A stretch of 64,000 nucleotides of DNA. Source: Martinezella multihospitum (GTDB lineage Bacteria > Pseudomonadota > Alphaproteobacteria > Rhizobiales > Rhizobiaceae). The notes beneath the pieces were generated by a model. The model was not told the origin of the DNA and did no database searches. It worked only from the letters and a program-made list of their open reading frames with translations. The stretch lies in NCBI RefSeq assembly GCF_900094585.1, contig NZ_FMAG01000006.1:1-64000 (forward strand), written 5' to 3'. How positions within the stretch are numbered: the stretch's first letter is position 1; each line of letters starts with the position of its first letter. Positions 9,276 to 19,239 of this stretch are shown here, piece by piece. Made by a program: the position numbers and the translations under genes.

Positions 9276-9578
9276 ATGGTCAAATCGTCTTCAAGGCTAT
9301 TGCTTGCGATCTGCGGTGTGCTCTGCTTTCCATTCACAACATTCGCTCAGGATAATTCGCCGCCGCAAAGCTCCGCCTCGACCTATTCCTTCAGCGTCGG
9401 GTCTCGCCCGGCCGATATCGGCACCGGCTTTTCGATCTACAGCGCGACGTCGGCGACGGCAGATCAACAATTTCACGTCCAATGCAATTGCCAGGATTTC
9501 AGCCTTGCAACCGCAACATGCCCAGCTCCCCGTTACGAGTGCTATTGCAGCCCGAGCGCATCGCTGACCTGCGAATAG
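9276..9578 (+). CDS. Exported Cys-rich small protein (tandem paralogue 2)
   Basis: A 100-residue protein with an N-terminal signal peptide (MVKSSSRLLLAICGVLCFPF, then TTFAQ) and a mature domain sharing features with the preceding product: S-x-YSF..R-A-D-I/L-G-x-G-x-S near the start and C-N-C-x-D-x-x-L...TCP...Y-x-C-x-C...L-x-C at the end. It begins 18 bp after the previous stop with its own AGGAAAGG, so the two are probably one operon. Function unknown. Confidence 0.7.
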   Translation: MVKSSSRLLLAICGVLCFPFTTFAQDNSPPQSSASTYSFSVGSRPADIGTGFSIYSATSATADQQFHVQCNCQDFSLATATCPAPRYECYCSPSASLTCE

Positions 9579-9774
9579 CAGAATCGGGCCTACCAATGTG
9601 CCAGATCGGGGCTGCGATCTCTTTCTACCTCCGGCTGAGCTCAGCGCACCGGCGAACCACCATCAAAGATTGTCAACTCAGCCAAGCCACTCTTTTTGAT
9701 GGCTATTTTTGTACAGTTTGCGTTCATGTTCGTCCGCATATGGTGTCTTCCGTCGCCCCCAGATCGCGCGTCGA

Positions 9775-9804
9775 TTGACAATCGATATGGACGATACGAT
9801 TAAT
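9775..9804 (+). promoter_or_regulatory. Sigma-70-like promoter of the gene at 9841
   Basis: TTGACA at 9775-9780 and ATTAAT at 9799-9804 are separated by 18 nt and lie about 36 nt before the start codon. Prediction from motif match only. Confidence 0.4.
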
Positions 9805-9840
9805 AGTTTCGACATTCGTCATAGAGCGGAGGATATGCCA

Positions 9841-10380
9841 ATGACAAGTCGTGCCATCCTGTTGATGTCTCTTGCGTCTCTCACAGTTGTAGGCTCGATG
9901 GGCCTCGCTTCTTCGGCTTCTGCGCTAACCATGAAAGAGTGCAGCGCCAAATACCAGGCTGCCAAAACCGCTGGTACGTTGAACGGCCAAAAGTGGAATG
10001 ACTTCCGCACAACGCAGTGCAGTGCGGACGCCAGCGCCACGACGACGACCACCGCTCCCGCAACCACCGCACCGGCGGCTACGACGCCTGCCAAGCCGGC
10101 GAAGACCACTGCGGCAGCCAAGGTCGATGCCAGCGAACCCGACGCCACCAAGCCGCCGGCAGCAGAGCCGGCAAAGCCGACGATGGCTGCTCCGGCTGGC
10201 GTAACCTTCCCGGCAAAGGTCGATCCCAAATATGCTACCGAGACGCCCGGCAAGGGCCGCTTCCACACCTGCGTCGATGCATACAATGCCGCAAAGACCA
10301 AGAATGCACTCGGCGGTCTGAAGTGGATCCAGAAGGGCGGCGGCTACTACAGCCTCTGCAACACCAAGCTCAAGGGCTGA
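9841..10380 (+). CDS. Exported Ala/Pro/Thr-rich protein with two short Cys motifs
   Basis: A 179-residue protein with a signal peptide (LLMSLASLTVVGSMGLASSA) and two related motifs: MKECSAKYQAAKTAGTLNGQ plus KWNDFRTTQC near the N-terminus, and FHTCVDAYNAAKTKNALGG plus LKWIQKGGGYYSLC near the C-terminus. Between them is a low-complexity Thr/Ala/Pro/Lys linker, roughly residues 65-130. The motif resembles the small PsiF-like or Cys-x-n-W repeats seen in rhizobial periplasmic proteins, but I do not assign a family. GGAGG is 8 nt upstream of the ATG at 9841; the ATG two codons earlier is spaced too close. Followed by a terminator. Confidence 0.75.
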   Translation: MTSRAILLMSLASLTVVGSMGLASSASALTMKECSAKYQAAKTAGTLNGQKWNDFRTTQCSADASATTTTTAPATTAPAATTPAKPAKTTAAAKVDASEPDATKPPAAEPAKPTMAAPAGVTFPAKVDPKYATETPGKGRFHTCVDAYNAAKTKNALGGLKWIQKGGGYYSLCNTKLKG

Positions 10381-10402
10381 TTGCCGAGTTTAGCGATGAC
10401 AG

Positions 10403-10433
10403 GACGGGCGCTTTCGGGCGCCCGTTTTCTTTT
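10403..10433 (+). terminator. Rho-independent terminator
   Basis: ACGGGCGC pairs with GCGCCCGT around TTTCGG, followed by TTTTCTTTT, 22 nt after the stop of the exported protein gene. It lies only 8 bp before the 3' end of the convergent def-like gene. Confidence 0.85.
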
Positions 10434-10440
10434 GCGGATT

Positions 10441-10935
10441 TCAATCCCGGATCTTCTCCCATTTTTTGACAAGCCGGTCGCGCTTGAGCTTGGAAAGCCG
10501 CTGCAGCCAAAAAATGCCGTCCAGCTGGTCGATCTCGTGCTGAATGCAGATGGCCAGAAAGTCGTGCGCCTCCGCTTCATGTGTTTCGCCGGCGATATCC
10601 TGATAGCGAAACCGGATCGATTTCGGCCTGACGATCTCCTCCGTCGCTCCGGGCATGGAAACGCTGCCCTCCATATGCCGCATGGTTTCCGGCGACGACC
10701 ATAGGATTTCCGGATTGATATAGGTGCGCACGCCATCCTCGCGGCTGAGTTCGATCACGACGACTCGCTTGAGGATGCCGATATGCGGGCCGGTGATGCC
10801 GACGCCGGGCGCCGCCCGCATCGCATCCAGCAGGTCGTTGACGAGCGCTCGCAGATCGTCGTCGAAGGCGGTGACGGCAGCGCAGGCGGTTCGCAATAGC
10901 GGATCAGGAAAGCGGATAATGGGGCGGGCGGACAC
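10441..10935 (-). CDS. Peptide deformylase-like protein with altered metal-site residues
   Basis: Belongs to the peptide deformylase fold but departs from all three signature motifs. Expected GxGxAAxQ reads GVGITGPHIG; expected EGCLS reads EGSVS, replacing the metal-binding cysteine by serine; expected HExDH reads HEIDQ, replacing the last histidine by glutamine. Only one of the usual three metal ligands (the first His of HEIDQ) remains, so deformylase activity is doubtful. The GTG at 10935 gives MSARPIIRFPDPLLR, the family's usual beginning, for 164 residues; the frame is open to 11031 but the extra residues do not look like deformylase. A functional def must be elsewhere in the genome. Confidence 0.82.
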   Translation of the reverse strand: MSARPIIRFPDPLLRTACAAVTAFDDDLRALVNDLLDAMRAAPGVGITGPHIGILKRVVVIELSREDGVRTYINPEILWSSPETMRHMEGSVSMPGATEEIVRPKSIRFRYQDIAGETHEAEAHDFLAICIQHEIDQLDGIFWLQRLSKLKRDRLVKKWEKIRD

Positions 10936-11381
10936 GGTACTCTCTATCGGATGGAGGATATGGGTAGGAGGCTGCCAGGATAAGGGGAAGATGATGGTAA
11001 TGCCACCGTCTCGATGGCCGGCTTTCTCCATGAGCTTTTTCCATCATCCATCTGTTTTTATATCGATTTCACGCGAACCCAATCAGTGGCGTCGGGCGAA
11101 CTGGAGGCCTTTTAGCCGAATGACGTCTGCCGTCATTGAAGGTACAATCGCTGCATTCCAGCATTTCGTACTTCCATCGCATTGATTCGTGCATCAAATC
11201 ACTGAGGTGTCAGCTGTCTTGTGATCATTCCTATCGAATTTGCGGGAAATTTTGCCCTCTCAGGCCTTGCGAGCCTGTGGTTTTGTGCGGCATTGGCGGG
11301 TCGGGAACTGACCGCAACCCGTAAAAATTGACTATTACGTAAAAGTCAATATTATCATGGGCAGCAGATAGGGGCGGATTC
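10936..11381. other. Intergenic region, 446 bp
   Basis: Lies between the divergent def-like and MerR-type genes. No supported ORF. The right end holds the palindromic operator at 11327-11350. The remainder shows nothing I can name. Confidence 0.5.
11327..11350. promoter_or_regulatory. Palindromic operator, probably for the adjacent MerR/GnyR-type regulator
   Basis: ATTGACT and AGTCAAT are exact inverted repeats flanking a TACGTA core; total 24 bp. It lies 31 bp before the regulator's start. MerR-family sites are palindromes of this kind between promoter elements, and LiuR-type sites have a TTTACGT/ACGTAAA-like core, so autoregulation is likely. Confidence 0.6.
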
Positions 11382-11771
11382 TTGGTCGACGGATATTATA
11401 GCATAACGGAGCTTACTCGGGAATTCGGAGTTTCGACCCGGACTTTGCGGTTCTATGAGGATGAGGGCCTTATCCATCCCGAGCGCAGAGGTCGCACACG
11501 TCTGTTCCGGGCAGCTGACCGACGTCTCATCATGGAAATCCTCCGCGGCCGTCGCATCGGCTTCACCATTGCCGAGATTCGCGAGATCATTCAGGTCTAT
11601 AAAGAGCCTCCGGGCGAAATCGGCCAGCTTAAGCTGCTGATGAAGCGCGTCGATGAAAAGCGCGACGAGCTGCGCCAGAAGCGCAAGGATATCGACGATA
11701 CGCTAAGTGAACTCGACAATGTCGAAGAGGCCTGTCTCGGCCGCCTCGCCGAAATCGGCGTCGGCACTTAA
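11382..11771 (+). CDS. MerR-family regulator, GnyR/LiuR-like
   Basis: A 129-residue regulator: MerR helix-turn-helix at about 6-50 (YSITELTREFGVSTRTLRFY, EDEGLIHPERR), wing, then a long dimerisation helix (LKLLMKRVDEKRDELRQKRK). Similarity to GnyR/LiuR proteins, which control leucine/isovalerate or acyclic terpene breakdown, is from memory. The start is the TTG at 11382, preceded by GGGGCGGA; the upstream ATG at 11357 runs into a stop after four codons. There are no catabolic genes beside it, so its regulon is elsewhere. It is convergent with the ICMT-family gene, 22 bp apart. Confidence 0.82.
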   Translation: MVDGYYSITELTREFGVSTRTLRFYEDEGLIHPERRGRTRLFRAADRRLIMEILRGRRIGFTIAEIREIIQVYKEPPGEIGQLKLLMKRVDEKRDELRQKRKDIDDTLSELDNVEEACLGRLAEIGVGT

Positions 11772-11793
11772 TCGGCAAAATGCTTGCCGATCA

Positions 11794-12267
11794 TCAAAGC
11801 CAGCGGCGGGTGCGCTTGCAGTAAAATTCGAATTCGCAGCCGAATCGGGAGAGGAGATGCATCTCCTCGCAACGGATGACGAGCAACGTCGTCAAGGCGG
11901 CTGCCGCGGCCGCCATCGCCAGGAACCAGAGATTGCCGATCAGCAGGCCGAGGCCTGCGGTCAGCAAGGTATAGCCGAGATAGGTCGGGTTGCGGGTGAA
12001 GCGAAACGGACCTGTGGTCACGAGATGCGCCGTACAGCGCTGTGTCAGAACGGTCGTGCGGCGTTCCATCAACGTTTTGACGGCCCAGACGTTCAGCGTC
12101 ACGGCGAAGGCGGTCAAAAGCGCGCCGAAAACCCACGAAACCAGCGCCCAGACAAAGGGTAAAGGCAAGGGATACACCCGCTGCAGATACAGCGCCACCA
12201 TGACGGCGAGGCTATAGAGCAGCGGCGGCCACGGAAAACTCAGCGACTTCGAACGATAGGCATTCAT
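11794..12267 (-). CDS. Isoprenylcysteine carboxyl methyltransferase-family membrane protein
   Basis: A 157-residue integral membrane protein with about four helices. The diagnostic segment HLVTTGPFRFTRNPTYLGYT followed by a hydrophobic helix and EEMHLLSRFG matches the SAM-binding RNP-Y-G and E-E...L motifs of the ICMT/PEMT superfamily. In bacteria these proteins methylate small or unknown substrates, since no prenylated CaaX proteins exist. Start at the ATG 12267 has a weak ribosome site. Confidence 0.8.
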   Translation of the reverse strand: MNAYRSKSLSFPWPPLLYSLAVMVALYLQRVYPLPLPFVWALVSWVFGALLTAFAVTLNVWAVKTLMERRTTVLTQRCTAHLVTTGPFRFTRNPTYLGYTLLTAGLGLLIGNLWFLAMAAAAAALTTLLVIRCEEMHLLSRFGCEFEFYCKRTRRWL

Positions 12268-12279
12268 AGAATAACCCTG

Positions 12280-13269
12280 TCATTGCGCTTCATCCGTGCA
12301 TTGTATCGCGATTCGGCTTACACGTTCATCGCTATCTGCTTTGATCGCTCCGGATTCCAATGGTTTGAAAAGATCCTGAGCCTGCAGCTTATCGAGCGTG
12401 CATTGGCAGAAGCTGCGGCACATGGCTTCGCTGCCCGACCGCGTGCAGGAGGCCACGCATTGCCTGATATAGCCGACGGTCGGGTCCTGTAGCGGAGCCG
12501 GCGCGACCAGCGACAAAAGATAGACGAGGCCGAACAGCACAGGCTGGTGAAGCAGATAGAAGATCAAGCTGTGCCGGCCGGCGCGGGCAATGAGATTGCG
12601 GCCGGGGCCGAATTTTGCCAACGACTTAAGCCAGCCGCGGGAAATTGCCAATTGCGCCGCGCCGAGGCCGAACAGGAATGGCGTCAGCCATGGGAAAAGC
12701 GGCACATAGTCATTCGAGCGCTGGATGTTTTCCGAAAGCCCCACCCACCAGAGCCAGGGCGCGTCGAAAAATGTCGAATGCAGCGATAGCGGCGCGACGA
12801 CATTGTCGACGACGATGCCGACCGCCAGTAATGCGGCGATTAGAAGGGTGGCGAATGCCGGCAAGCGCAGGAACAGGAGCCCGATGAGGCTCGCCGCCGC
12901 GATGCTGTGCAGGATGCCGAAGAATATCCATTCGTCGCGCATGCCGATGAAGGTGACGAGGGAGATGGCAGCGGCCGCCGCGACGATCATGCCCAGTCGC
13001 CGCCAGTAGGAGCGCCAGCGAATCTCCGGCGTATTCGCGAGCACAAGGCTGCAGCCTGCCAGAAATAGGAAGGTGCTGGCGATGACGCGGGCATAAAGCT
13101 TCAGCCAGCCTGTTTCCGCCGTGCCGGAATCGAGATAGCCGAAGAATTCGAAATCCCAGGTGCAGTGATAGCTTGCCATGGCCAGGAGTGCGACGCCGCG
13201 CGCCGTGTCCAGAATGCCGATGCGGGGCGTCTTTTGCGGTGCATCGGCGCTCTCGGCGATAGCGACCAT
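12280..13269 (-). CDS. DUF1624 / heparan-alpha-glucosaminide acetyltransferase-like membrane protein
   Basis: A 329-residue polytopic protein with N-terminal RIGILDTARGVALLAMASYH, the DUF1624 opening with a conserved D-x-x-R-G and a His, then seven to eight helices. The C-terminal 70 residues after the last helix are soluble and contain a Cys-rich stretch (RQCVASCTRSGSEAMCRSFC) that is not part of the membrane domain. Reaction unknown; the eukaryotic relative transfers acetyl across the lysosomal membrane. AAGGA precedes the ATG. Just upstream (12 bp) of the ICMT gene on the same strand, so likely co-transcribed. Confidence 0.82.
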   Translation of the reverse strand: MVAIAESADAPQKTPRIGILDTARGVALLAMASYHCTWDFEFFGYLDSGTAETGWLKLYARVIASTFLFLAGCSLVLANTPEIRWRSYWRRLGMIVAAAAAISLVTFIGMRDEWIFFGILHSIAAASLIGLLFLRLPAFATLLIAALLAVGIVVDNVVAPLSLHSTFFDAPWLWWVGLSENIQRSNDYVPLFPWLTPFLFGLGAAQLAISRGWLKSLAKFGPGRNLIARAGRHSLIFYLLHQPVLFGLVYLLSLVAPAPLQDPTVGYIRQCVASCTRSGSEAMCRSFCQCTLDKLQAQDLFKPLESGAIKADSDERVSRIAIQCTDEAQ

Positions 13270-13331
13270 TGGCGGGTCCTTCCAGGCATGAAACTCAGAT
13301 CACGAGCACCGCTTGAGACGGCGCGAGCATG

Positions 13332-14024
13332 TCATGGCACATCGCTATCCATAATGGCCAGACGGGCATCGGAAAAAAACTGCCGGCGGACCAGCACGAT
13401 GATGATGAACATGGTCGTGACCATGAAAACGTAAGGGCTCAGAAACCAGCCGAGATAGCCAATCGATAGGAAGATGGCTCGCAGGCCGGAGTTGAAATTC
13501 CGGGCTGCGATGATGTTCATGCGGATGACCCGCTCGGCGGCGCGTTCGGCGCGCACGGGATCACGAATGGCATCTTCCAGCATCGGCAGGGAGCCGAAGA
13601 GAATGGTGCAGTAGTTGAACAGGCGATAGGCCCAGCCGAACTTGAAAAAGGCGTAGCCAAAGAGACAAGCAAGCCCGGCCACCTTGATTTCGAAAGCTGC
13701 CCGACCGCCGTTGAAGATGAAGGGCATGTCGGAGAAGAAGGCATTGATCTTATCTGTGGCGCCGAGCAGCGCAAAGCAGCTGCCGATGGCGAAGATCGAG
13801 GTAGAAGCGAAGAAGCCGGTGCCGTTTTGCAGGCCTGAGAGGATCTGTGTGTCGATCATCTTCAGGTCGCGGCGAAGCGAGTTGTAGATCCATTCTCGCC
13901 GGCGTTCGTTCATCGCCAGCGTCAGGCTGGTACGATTGAAGAAGCTGGCGCTGCTGACGATCCAGTTCAGCGCGACCCAGAGAAAGATGAAGAGGGCGAG
14001 GGCGACATAGTCGGCAGTCGTCAT
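13332..14024 (-). CDS. DUF599 membrane protein
   Basis: A 230-residue protein with four membrane segments (near 5-25, 70-90, 112-135, 190-215). The MNERRREWIYNSLRRDLKMI segment and the NFNSGLRAIFLSIGYLGWFL helix are typical of DUF599. Function is unknown. It begins the minus-strand run that continues with the DUF1624 and ICMT-family genes; 62 bp separate it from the next. Confidence 0.8.
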   Translation of the reverse strand: MTTADYVALALFIFLWVALNWIVSSASFFNRTSLTLAMNERRREWIYNSLRRDLKMIDTQILSGLQNGTGFFASTSIFAIGSCFALLGATDKINAFFSDMPFIFNGGRAAFEIKVAGLACLFGYAFFKFGWAYRLFNYCTILFGSLPMLEDAIRDPVRAERAAERVIRMNIIAARNFNSGLRAIFLSIGYLGWFLSPYVFMVTTMFIIIVLVRRQFFSDARLAIMDSDVP

Positions 14025-14222
14025 AAAGGGAGATTCTCCAGATCAATCCGATGTGGACTGTAGCTCAGCGCGAGCTGCGCGCAATGGCCTTCTGTTTGCT
14101 TCCCCCAATGCCTATATGTAATGTCGCTGCCATGAAATCCGATGTCGGCCAATCGCCGTGCAAGCTTGCCCCGATAGCGTAGCCTTGCCGGAAATCGATT
14201 TGCCTGGAGGCACCAAAGGTCC

Positions 14223-15632
<1,410 letters not shown>

Positions 15633-15668
15633 TGCGGCCCAAGGTCGAAACGCGACCTTGGGAGAAGA

Positions 15669-16688
15669 TCATTTGCTTATGGGAGTGGTGACGGGGATGC
15701 CGGCTATGCGGCTTCCCAGAAGCATGGCTTGCAGTTGCTCGATTTGAGCGCTGCTTGGCCCGTTATTGGCGTCGCTTACTCTGTGAACCAAGACCGTCGC
15801 TATGTCCGGAAACATCATGAGATATTGGTTTCCCATGCCGGATGCCCAGTAGAATGGCTTGTCTCTGACGACTTCGCCGCCAGGTACCGTTGGCGGCTGC
15901 AGTGCGTATCGTCCGATCCACCAGCTATAGCCGAAACCTGCACCGCGCCCGAGATTCGTATAAGGCACGATGCTTCTGCGGATCCATTCCGCCGGAATGA
16001 TCTGCGCACCACGCCATCGGCCGTCATTTACCAGGAGCACGCCTAGGCGTGCCAGGTCACGCGCGGACATTCTGATCTTGTAGGCAGGGTGGACCGATTG
16101 AGGAATCGTCTTGAAATAGAAGTGTTCCGGCCGAAAATCCTGCATCTGGAGCGGAATTGCAATACGACGGAAAAAATCCTCGGCGATCGGAACGCCGCTC
16201 AATTGCTGGAGGAGGATGCCCAGGACATTGAAGCTCCAATTGTTGTAGAACCATTGCTCTCCCGCAGCATGGATACCTCGGGGAGGCAAGAGGGCCGGGT
16301 CCTGATCGGCGGCGGCATGATAGACACCCGACCTCGACATCAGAAGATCAGCGATCGTCGCCTGCTTCTCCTTCACTGTCAGCGCCGGTTCGCAGTCATC
16401 GATAGCCAGATCGGCCAGAGTCATTGCCAGATCGATCGTACCCTCGATCTCATGAATGCCGATCAATGCGCTCAGCAGGCTTTTGCGCATGGAGGCGATG
16501 CCGGTCACGTCGGCAATCTTACCCCATGAACTCACAATCAAGCCATCTTGCACGACCATGATCGCGGACGATCCGATCGATTGCGCATAACGGTAAGCAT
16601 TCGCAAGAGCAGCGCTGGACCAGCCGAACCGGCCGGGATCATTCACTGTTATCCACTCATTGGACGGGTAATCCGATGCACTATCCAT
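15669..16688 (-). CDS. Beta-lactamase-fold serine hydrolase
   Basis: A 339-residue protein of the class C beta-lactamase/esterase/DD-peptidase superfamily. The active-site S-x-x-K is SMRK at about residues 86-89 (ASMRKSLLSALIG), and the Y-x-N element is YNN in EQWFYNNWSF. No obvious signal peptide, so it may be cytoplasmic and act on esters or unknown substrates. GGAGG is placed 5-6 nt before the ATG at 16688. Convergent with sdaA, 36 bp apart. Confidence 0.85.
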   Translation of the reverse strand: MDSASDYPSNEWITVNDPGRFGWSSAALANAYRYAQSIGSSAIMVVQDGLIVSSWGKIADVTGIASMRKSLLSALIGIHEIEGTIDLAMTLADLAIDDCEPALTVKEKQATIADLLMSRSGVYHAAADQDPALLPPRGIHAAGEQWFYNNWSFNVLGILLQQLSGVPIAEDFFRRIAIPLQMQDFRPEHFYFKTIPQSVHPAYKIRMSARDLARLGVLLVNDGRWRGAQIIPAEWIRRSIVPYTNLGRGAGFGYSWWIGRYALQPPTVPGGEVVRDKPFYWASGMGNQYLMMFPDIATVLVHRVSDANNGPSSAQIEQLQAMLLGSRIAGIPVTTPISK

Positions 16689-16796
16689 AATCGCCTCCGA
16701 GAATCACCTCTTGCGCTTTCGGGTGATGTTACCCACTCTGTGGATGTCCGCAGTGAAAAGCTTGACGCTGCCGGTCAAAAGGACTTCAACGGCATT

Positions 16797-17231
16797 ATGG
16801 CTTTGCATCTCATTAAATTGTGCGTGGGCGCGGATTCGCTGGATGATCTGCGCGAATGGGTTTCCGAGCGGGCAATGAATGCCATTGCTGCTGGGCTCGA
16901 GCCGCATACAACCCATACGACGCGCATGGTGCCGAAGCGGGTAGACGAGCTATTGGACGGAGGCTCGCTTTATTGGGTGATCAAGGGGCAGGTGCAAGCG
17001 CGGCAGAAATTGCTTGGCATCGAGACCTTTACCGACGCGGACGGTATTCAGCGCTGCCGCCTTATTCTCGACCCGAGCGTTGTCGAGACAACGGGCCAGC
17101 CGAAGCGGCCGTTTCAGGGCTGGCGGTACCTGCCGCAGGACGACGTACCGCGCGATCTCGACAGTCTCGGCGCGGCAGCCGAATTGCCCGCCGATCTGCG
17201 GCGGGAACTTTCCGAACTTGGTTTGCTTTAA
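16797..17231 (+). CDS. DUF1489 family protein
   Basis: A 144-residue protein starting MALHLIKLCVGADSLDDLRE, with HTTRMVPKRVDELLDGGSLY and PKRPFQGWRYLPQDDVPRDL, the hallmarks of DUF1489, found widely in alphaproteobacteria. Function is unknown. The frame is open from 16548, but homology begins at the ATG 16797. Its TAA overlaps the stop of the convergent 91-residue ORF as TTAA. Confidence 0.85.
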   Translation: MALHLIKLCVGADSLDDLREWVSERAMNAIAAGLEPHTTHTTRMVPKRVDELLDGGSLYWVIKGQVQARQKLLGIETFTDADGIQRCRLILDPSVVETTGQPKRPFQGWRYLPQDDVPRDLDSLGAAAELPADLRRELSELGLL

Positions 17232-17503
17232 CGCAGCCGCATCATGATCGGCGCACGGCCGGTCGGAGCGGTGATGTGCAGATGAATATGCGCTTCCGGC
17301 TGCGAATAACGCCAGGCGCGTGCGCCATGGCAAAGCAGGATGCCGATCAGGTCTTTCGTCTTGTTACGCGAGCGCGAACGGCTGAGACCCAGGTCCGCCA
17401 GCCGCATCGCCGCCTCATGCAGCGGATGAAGAGCAAAGCCCTTCTGTTTCATCTTGCCCCCGCCGTCGAGCGAGAAACCGGGAAAGTTCTCGTTCATTGC
17501 CAT
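17228..17503 (-). CDS. Small hypothetical protein (91 aa)
   Basis: A 91-residue basic protein, MAMNENFPGFSLDGGGKMKQ at the start and EAHIHLHITAPTGRAPIMMR at the end. Not recognised. It may start at the second ATG (17497). The overlapping stop codons with DUF1489 and codon-position composition by eye support it as real. The divergent neighbour is the carboxypeptidase region at 17629. Confidence 0.55.
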   Translation of the reverse strand: MAMNENFPGFSLDGGGKMKQKGFALHPLHEAAMRLADLGLSRSRSRNKTKDLIGILLCHGARAWRYSQPEAHIHLHITAPTGRAPIMMRLR

Positions 17504-17628
17504 TTCAAAACCCCGTACACGTTACAAACTCAGGGCCGGCCCGTTTGACATTCGGAACCGGAAGATCGGGCGCAACAGAAGGCCCGACCAATCTTCACAT
17601 CATGCGGCGCGAAAACACCGGCCACATT

Positions 17629-19122
17629 CTATTCCATGCTCGCCCAGCACTTCACGCCGGCGCGCTTGAGCGCCTTGCAGGCATTGAGGGCTTCGTTCTG
17701 ATCCTCGAACCCGCCGAAGCGGGCGCGGTAGCCGCCATCGAAGGCGACCGCATAGGGCTTGGCCGAACGCAAGGCCTTGCCACCCTTGTTCTTCGCCGTA
17801 TCAAGCAGGTCGGTCGCGCCATTCTTACTGGAGGAAATACCGATCTGAACGACCCAGCCAGTCGGCCCGCGCTCAGCTTTTTCAGCCTTTGCGACCTTTT
17901 CGGATTTCTCGGCCCGCTGCAGCTTGACGAGTTTCGTATCGCTCTTGGAGGTCGATGCGGTCGTTACGGTATCGACTTCGTCCTCATCAGCGTCGTCTGA
18001 AGGCCCAGTGGAGGCTGTTTCATCATAGGCGGGGCGCTGAACGGGCTTTGCTGAGAGCAACGGATTGCTCGACTGCGACGTCACCGCTGCAAAAGCCGCC
18101 GCGCTGGATGGGCTGGAATCGGCGACTTCCGTCGTCCCGTCATTCCTAATCTTTGCGCGCGTGATATCGGCCATGCGTGCGCTGGCTGCCTGCACGTTTG
18201 GCGTTGCAGCCGGCACCTGTGCGATTACATTGGAAGCAATGTGCTTTGTCGATGCCGCGGGCAGATAATCAGCGATCAGCTTACGCATCTGATTGTCGCG
18301 AGCCGGTGTCGAAGCGCCGCCAAGGACGACGCCGACGATGGAGCGACCATCGACTTTCACCGAAGTCGCCAGATTATAGCCGGCAGCGCGCGTGTAACCG
18401 GTTTTAATACCATCGACGCCGCGCACGGAGCCGACCAGGCGATTGTGACCGAGGATCGTGCGGTTGCCGAGCCGGAAGCTCGTTTCGGAGAAGAAACCGT
18501 AATATTCCGGGAAATGCTCGCGCAAGGCGATGCCAAGGCGGGCCTGATCGCGTGCCGTCGTCATCTGCGCTGTGTTCGGCAGGCCGTTCGGGTTGCGGTA
18601 GGTCGTGCGCGTCATGCCGAGCGCTCGCGCCTTGTCGTTCATCATGCGGGCGAAGCCTTCCTCCGAACCGCCAAGCATTTCGCCAAGCGCCATTGCGGCA
18701 TCATTGGCAGACTTGGTGACGATGCCGAGGATCGCCTCGCGAACAGTCACAGAGCGGCCGGCGCCAATACCGAGCTTGGTCGGAGCCTGTGCTGCAGCGT
18801 TCTTCGAAAACACGACGGGGGTATCGAGGGTGATGCGGCCAGCTTCAAGCGCCTCGAAAGTCAGATAGACCGTCATCATCTTGGTCAGCGAGGCCGGATA
18901 GTGCAGCGTGTCGGCGTTTTCGCTGTAGAGAACGTTGCCGGTATTGGCATCGATGACGATGCCGGCATATTTCGGACCGGCCGCGCTCGCGTCAATGACA
19001 GTCACAGTGACCGTCGCCGTTGCGATCGAAAAACCAAGAAGCGCTCTCGCCAGAATCTTACCGGTTTGAGACGACGAAACGGAAAGAATAGATCTGGACA
19101 CTAAATCACTCTCTGCTTGCAT
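17629..19122 (-). CDS. D-alanyl-D-alanine carboxypeptidase (PBP5/6-like) with C-terminal SPOR domain
   Basis: Trims the terminal D-Ala from peptidoglycan stem peptides in the periplasm. The 497-residue protein has a hydrophobic export segment (about 22-48, ending ASA), the penicillin-binding triad S-x-x-K = SLTK near 79, S-x-N = SAN near 137, and K-T-G in GIKTGYT near 240. After a Ser/Thr/Asp-rich linker the last 75 residues form a SPOR domain (GWVVQIGISSSKNGATDLL ... RARFGGFEDQNEALNACKAL), which binds septal denuded glycan. This suggests recruitment to the division site. The start is weakly supported by GAGAA upstream. Confidence 0.92.
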   Translation of the reverse strand: MQAESDLVSRSILSVSSSQTGKILARALLGFSIATATVTVTVIDASAAGPKYAGIVIDANTGNVLYSENADTLHYPASLTKMMTVYLTFEALEAGRITLDTPVVFSKNAAAQAPTKLGIGAGRSVTVREAILGIVTKSANDAAMALGEMLGGSEEGFARMMNDKARALGMTRTTYRNPNGLPNTAQMTTARDQARLGIALREHFPEYYGFFSETSFRLGNRTILGHNRLVGSVRGVDGIKTGYTRAAGYNLATSVKVDGRSIVGVVLGGASTPARDNQMRKLIADYLPAASTKHIASNVIAQVPAATPNVQAASARMADITRAKIRNDGTTEVADSSPSSAAAFAAVTSQSSNPLLSAKPVQRPAYDETASTGPSDDADEDEVDTVTTASTSKSDTKLVKLQRAEKSEKVAKAEKAERGPTGWVVQIGISSSKNGATDLLDTAKNKGGKALRSAKPYAVAFDGGYRARFGGFEDQNEALNACKALKRAGVKCWASME

Positions 19123-19239
19123 TTACATTCTCGATTATCCGGCCGCCGCCTCCATGAACGGCCATTCCGTTCGACAGTAGAGGCTTAGCGTTACCAATCG
19201 GTTTATGATGAACAGTTGGTTTCAGGTTTCTGTGCCATT

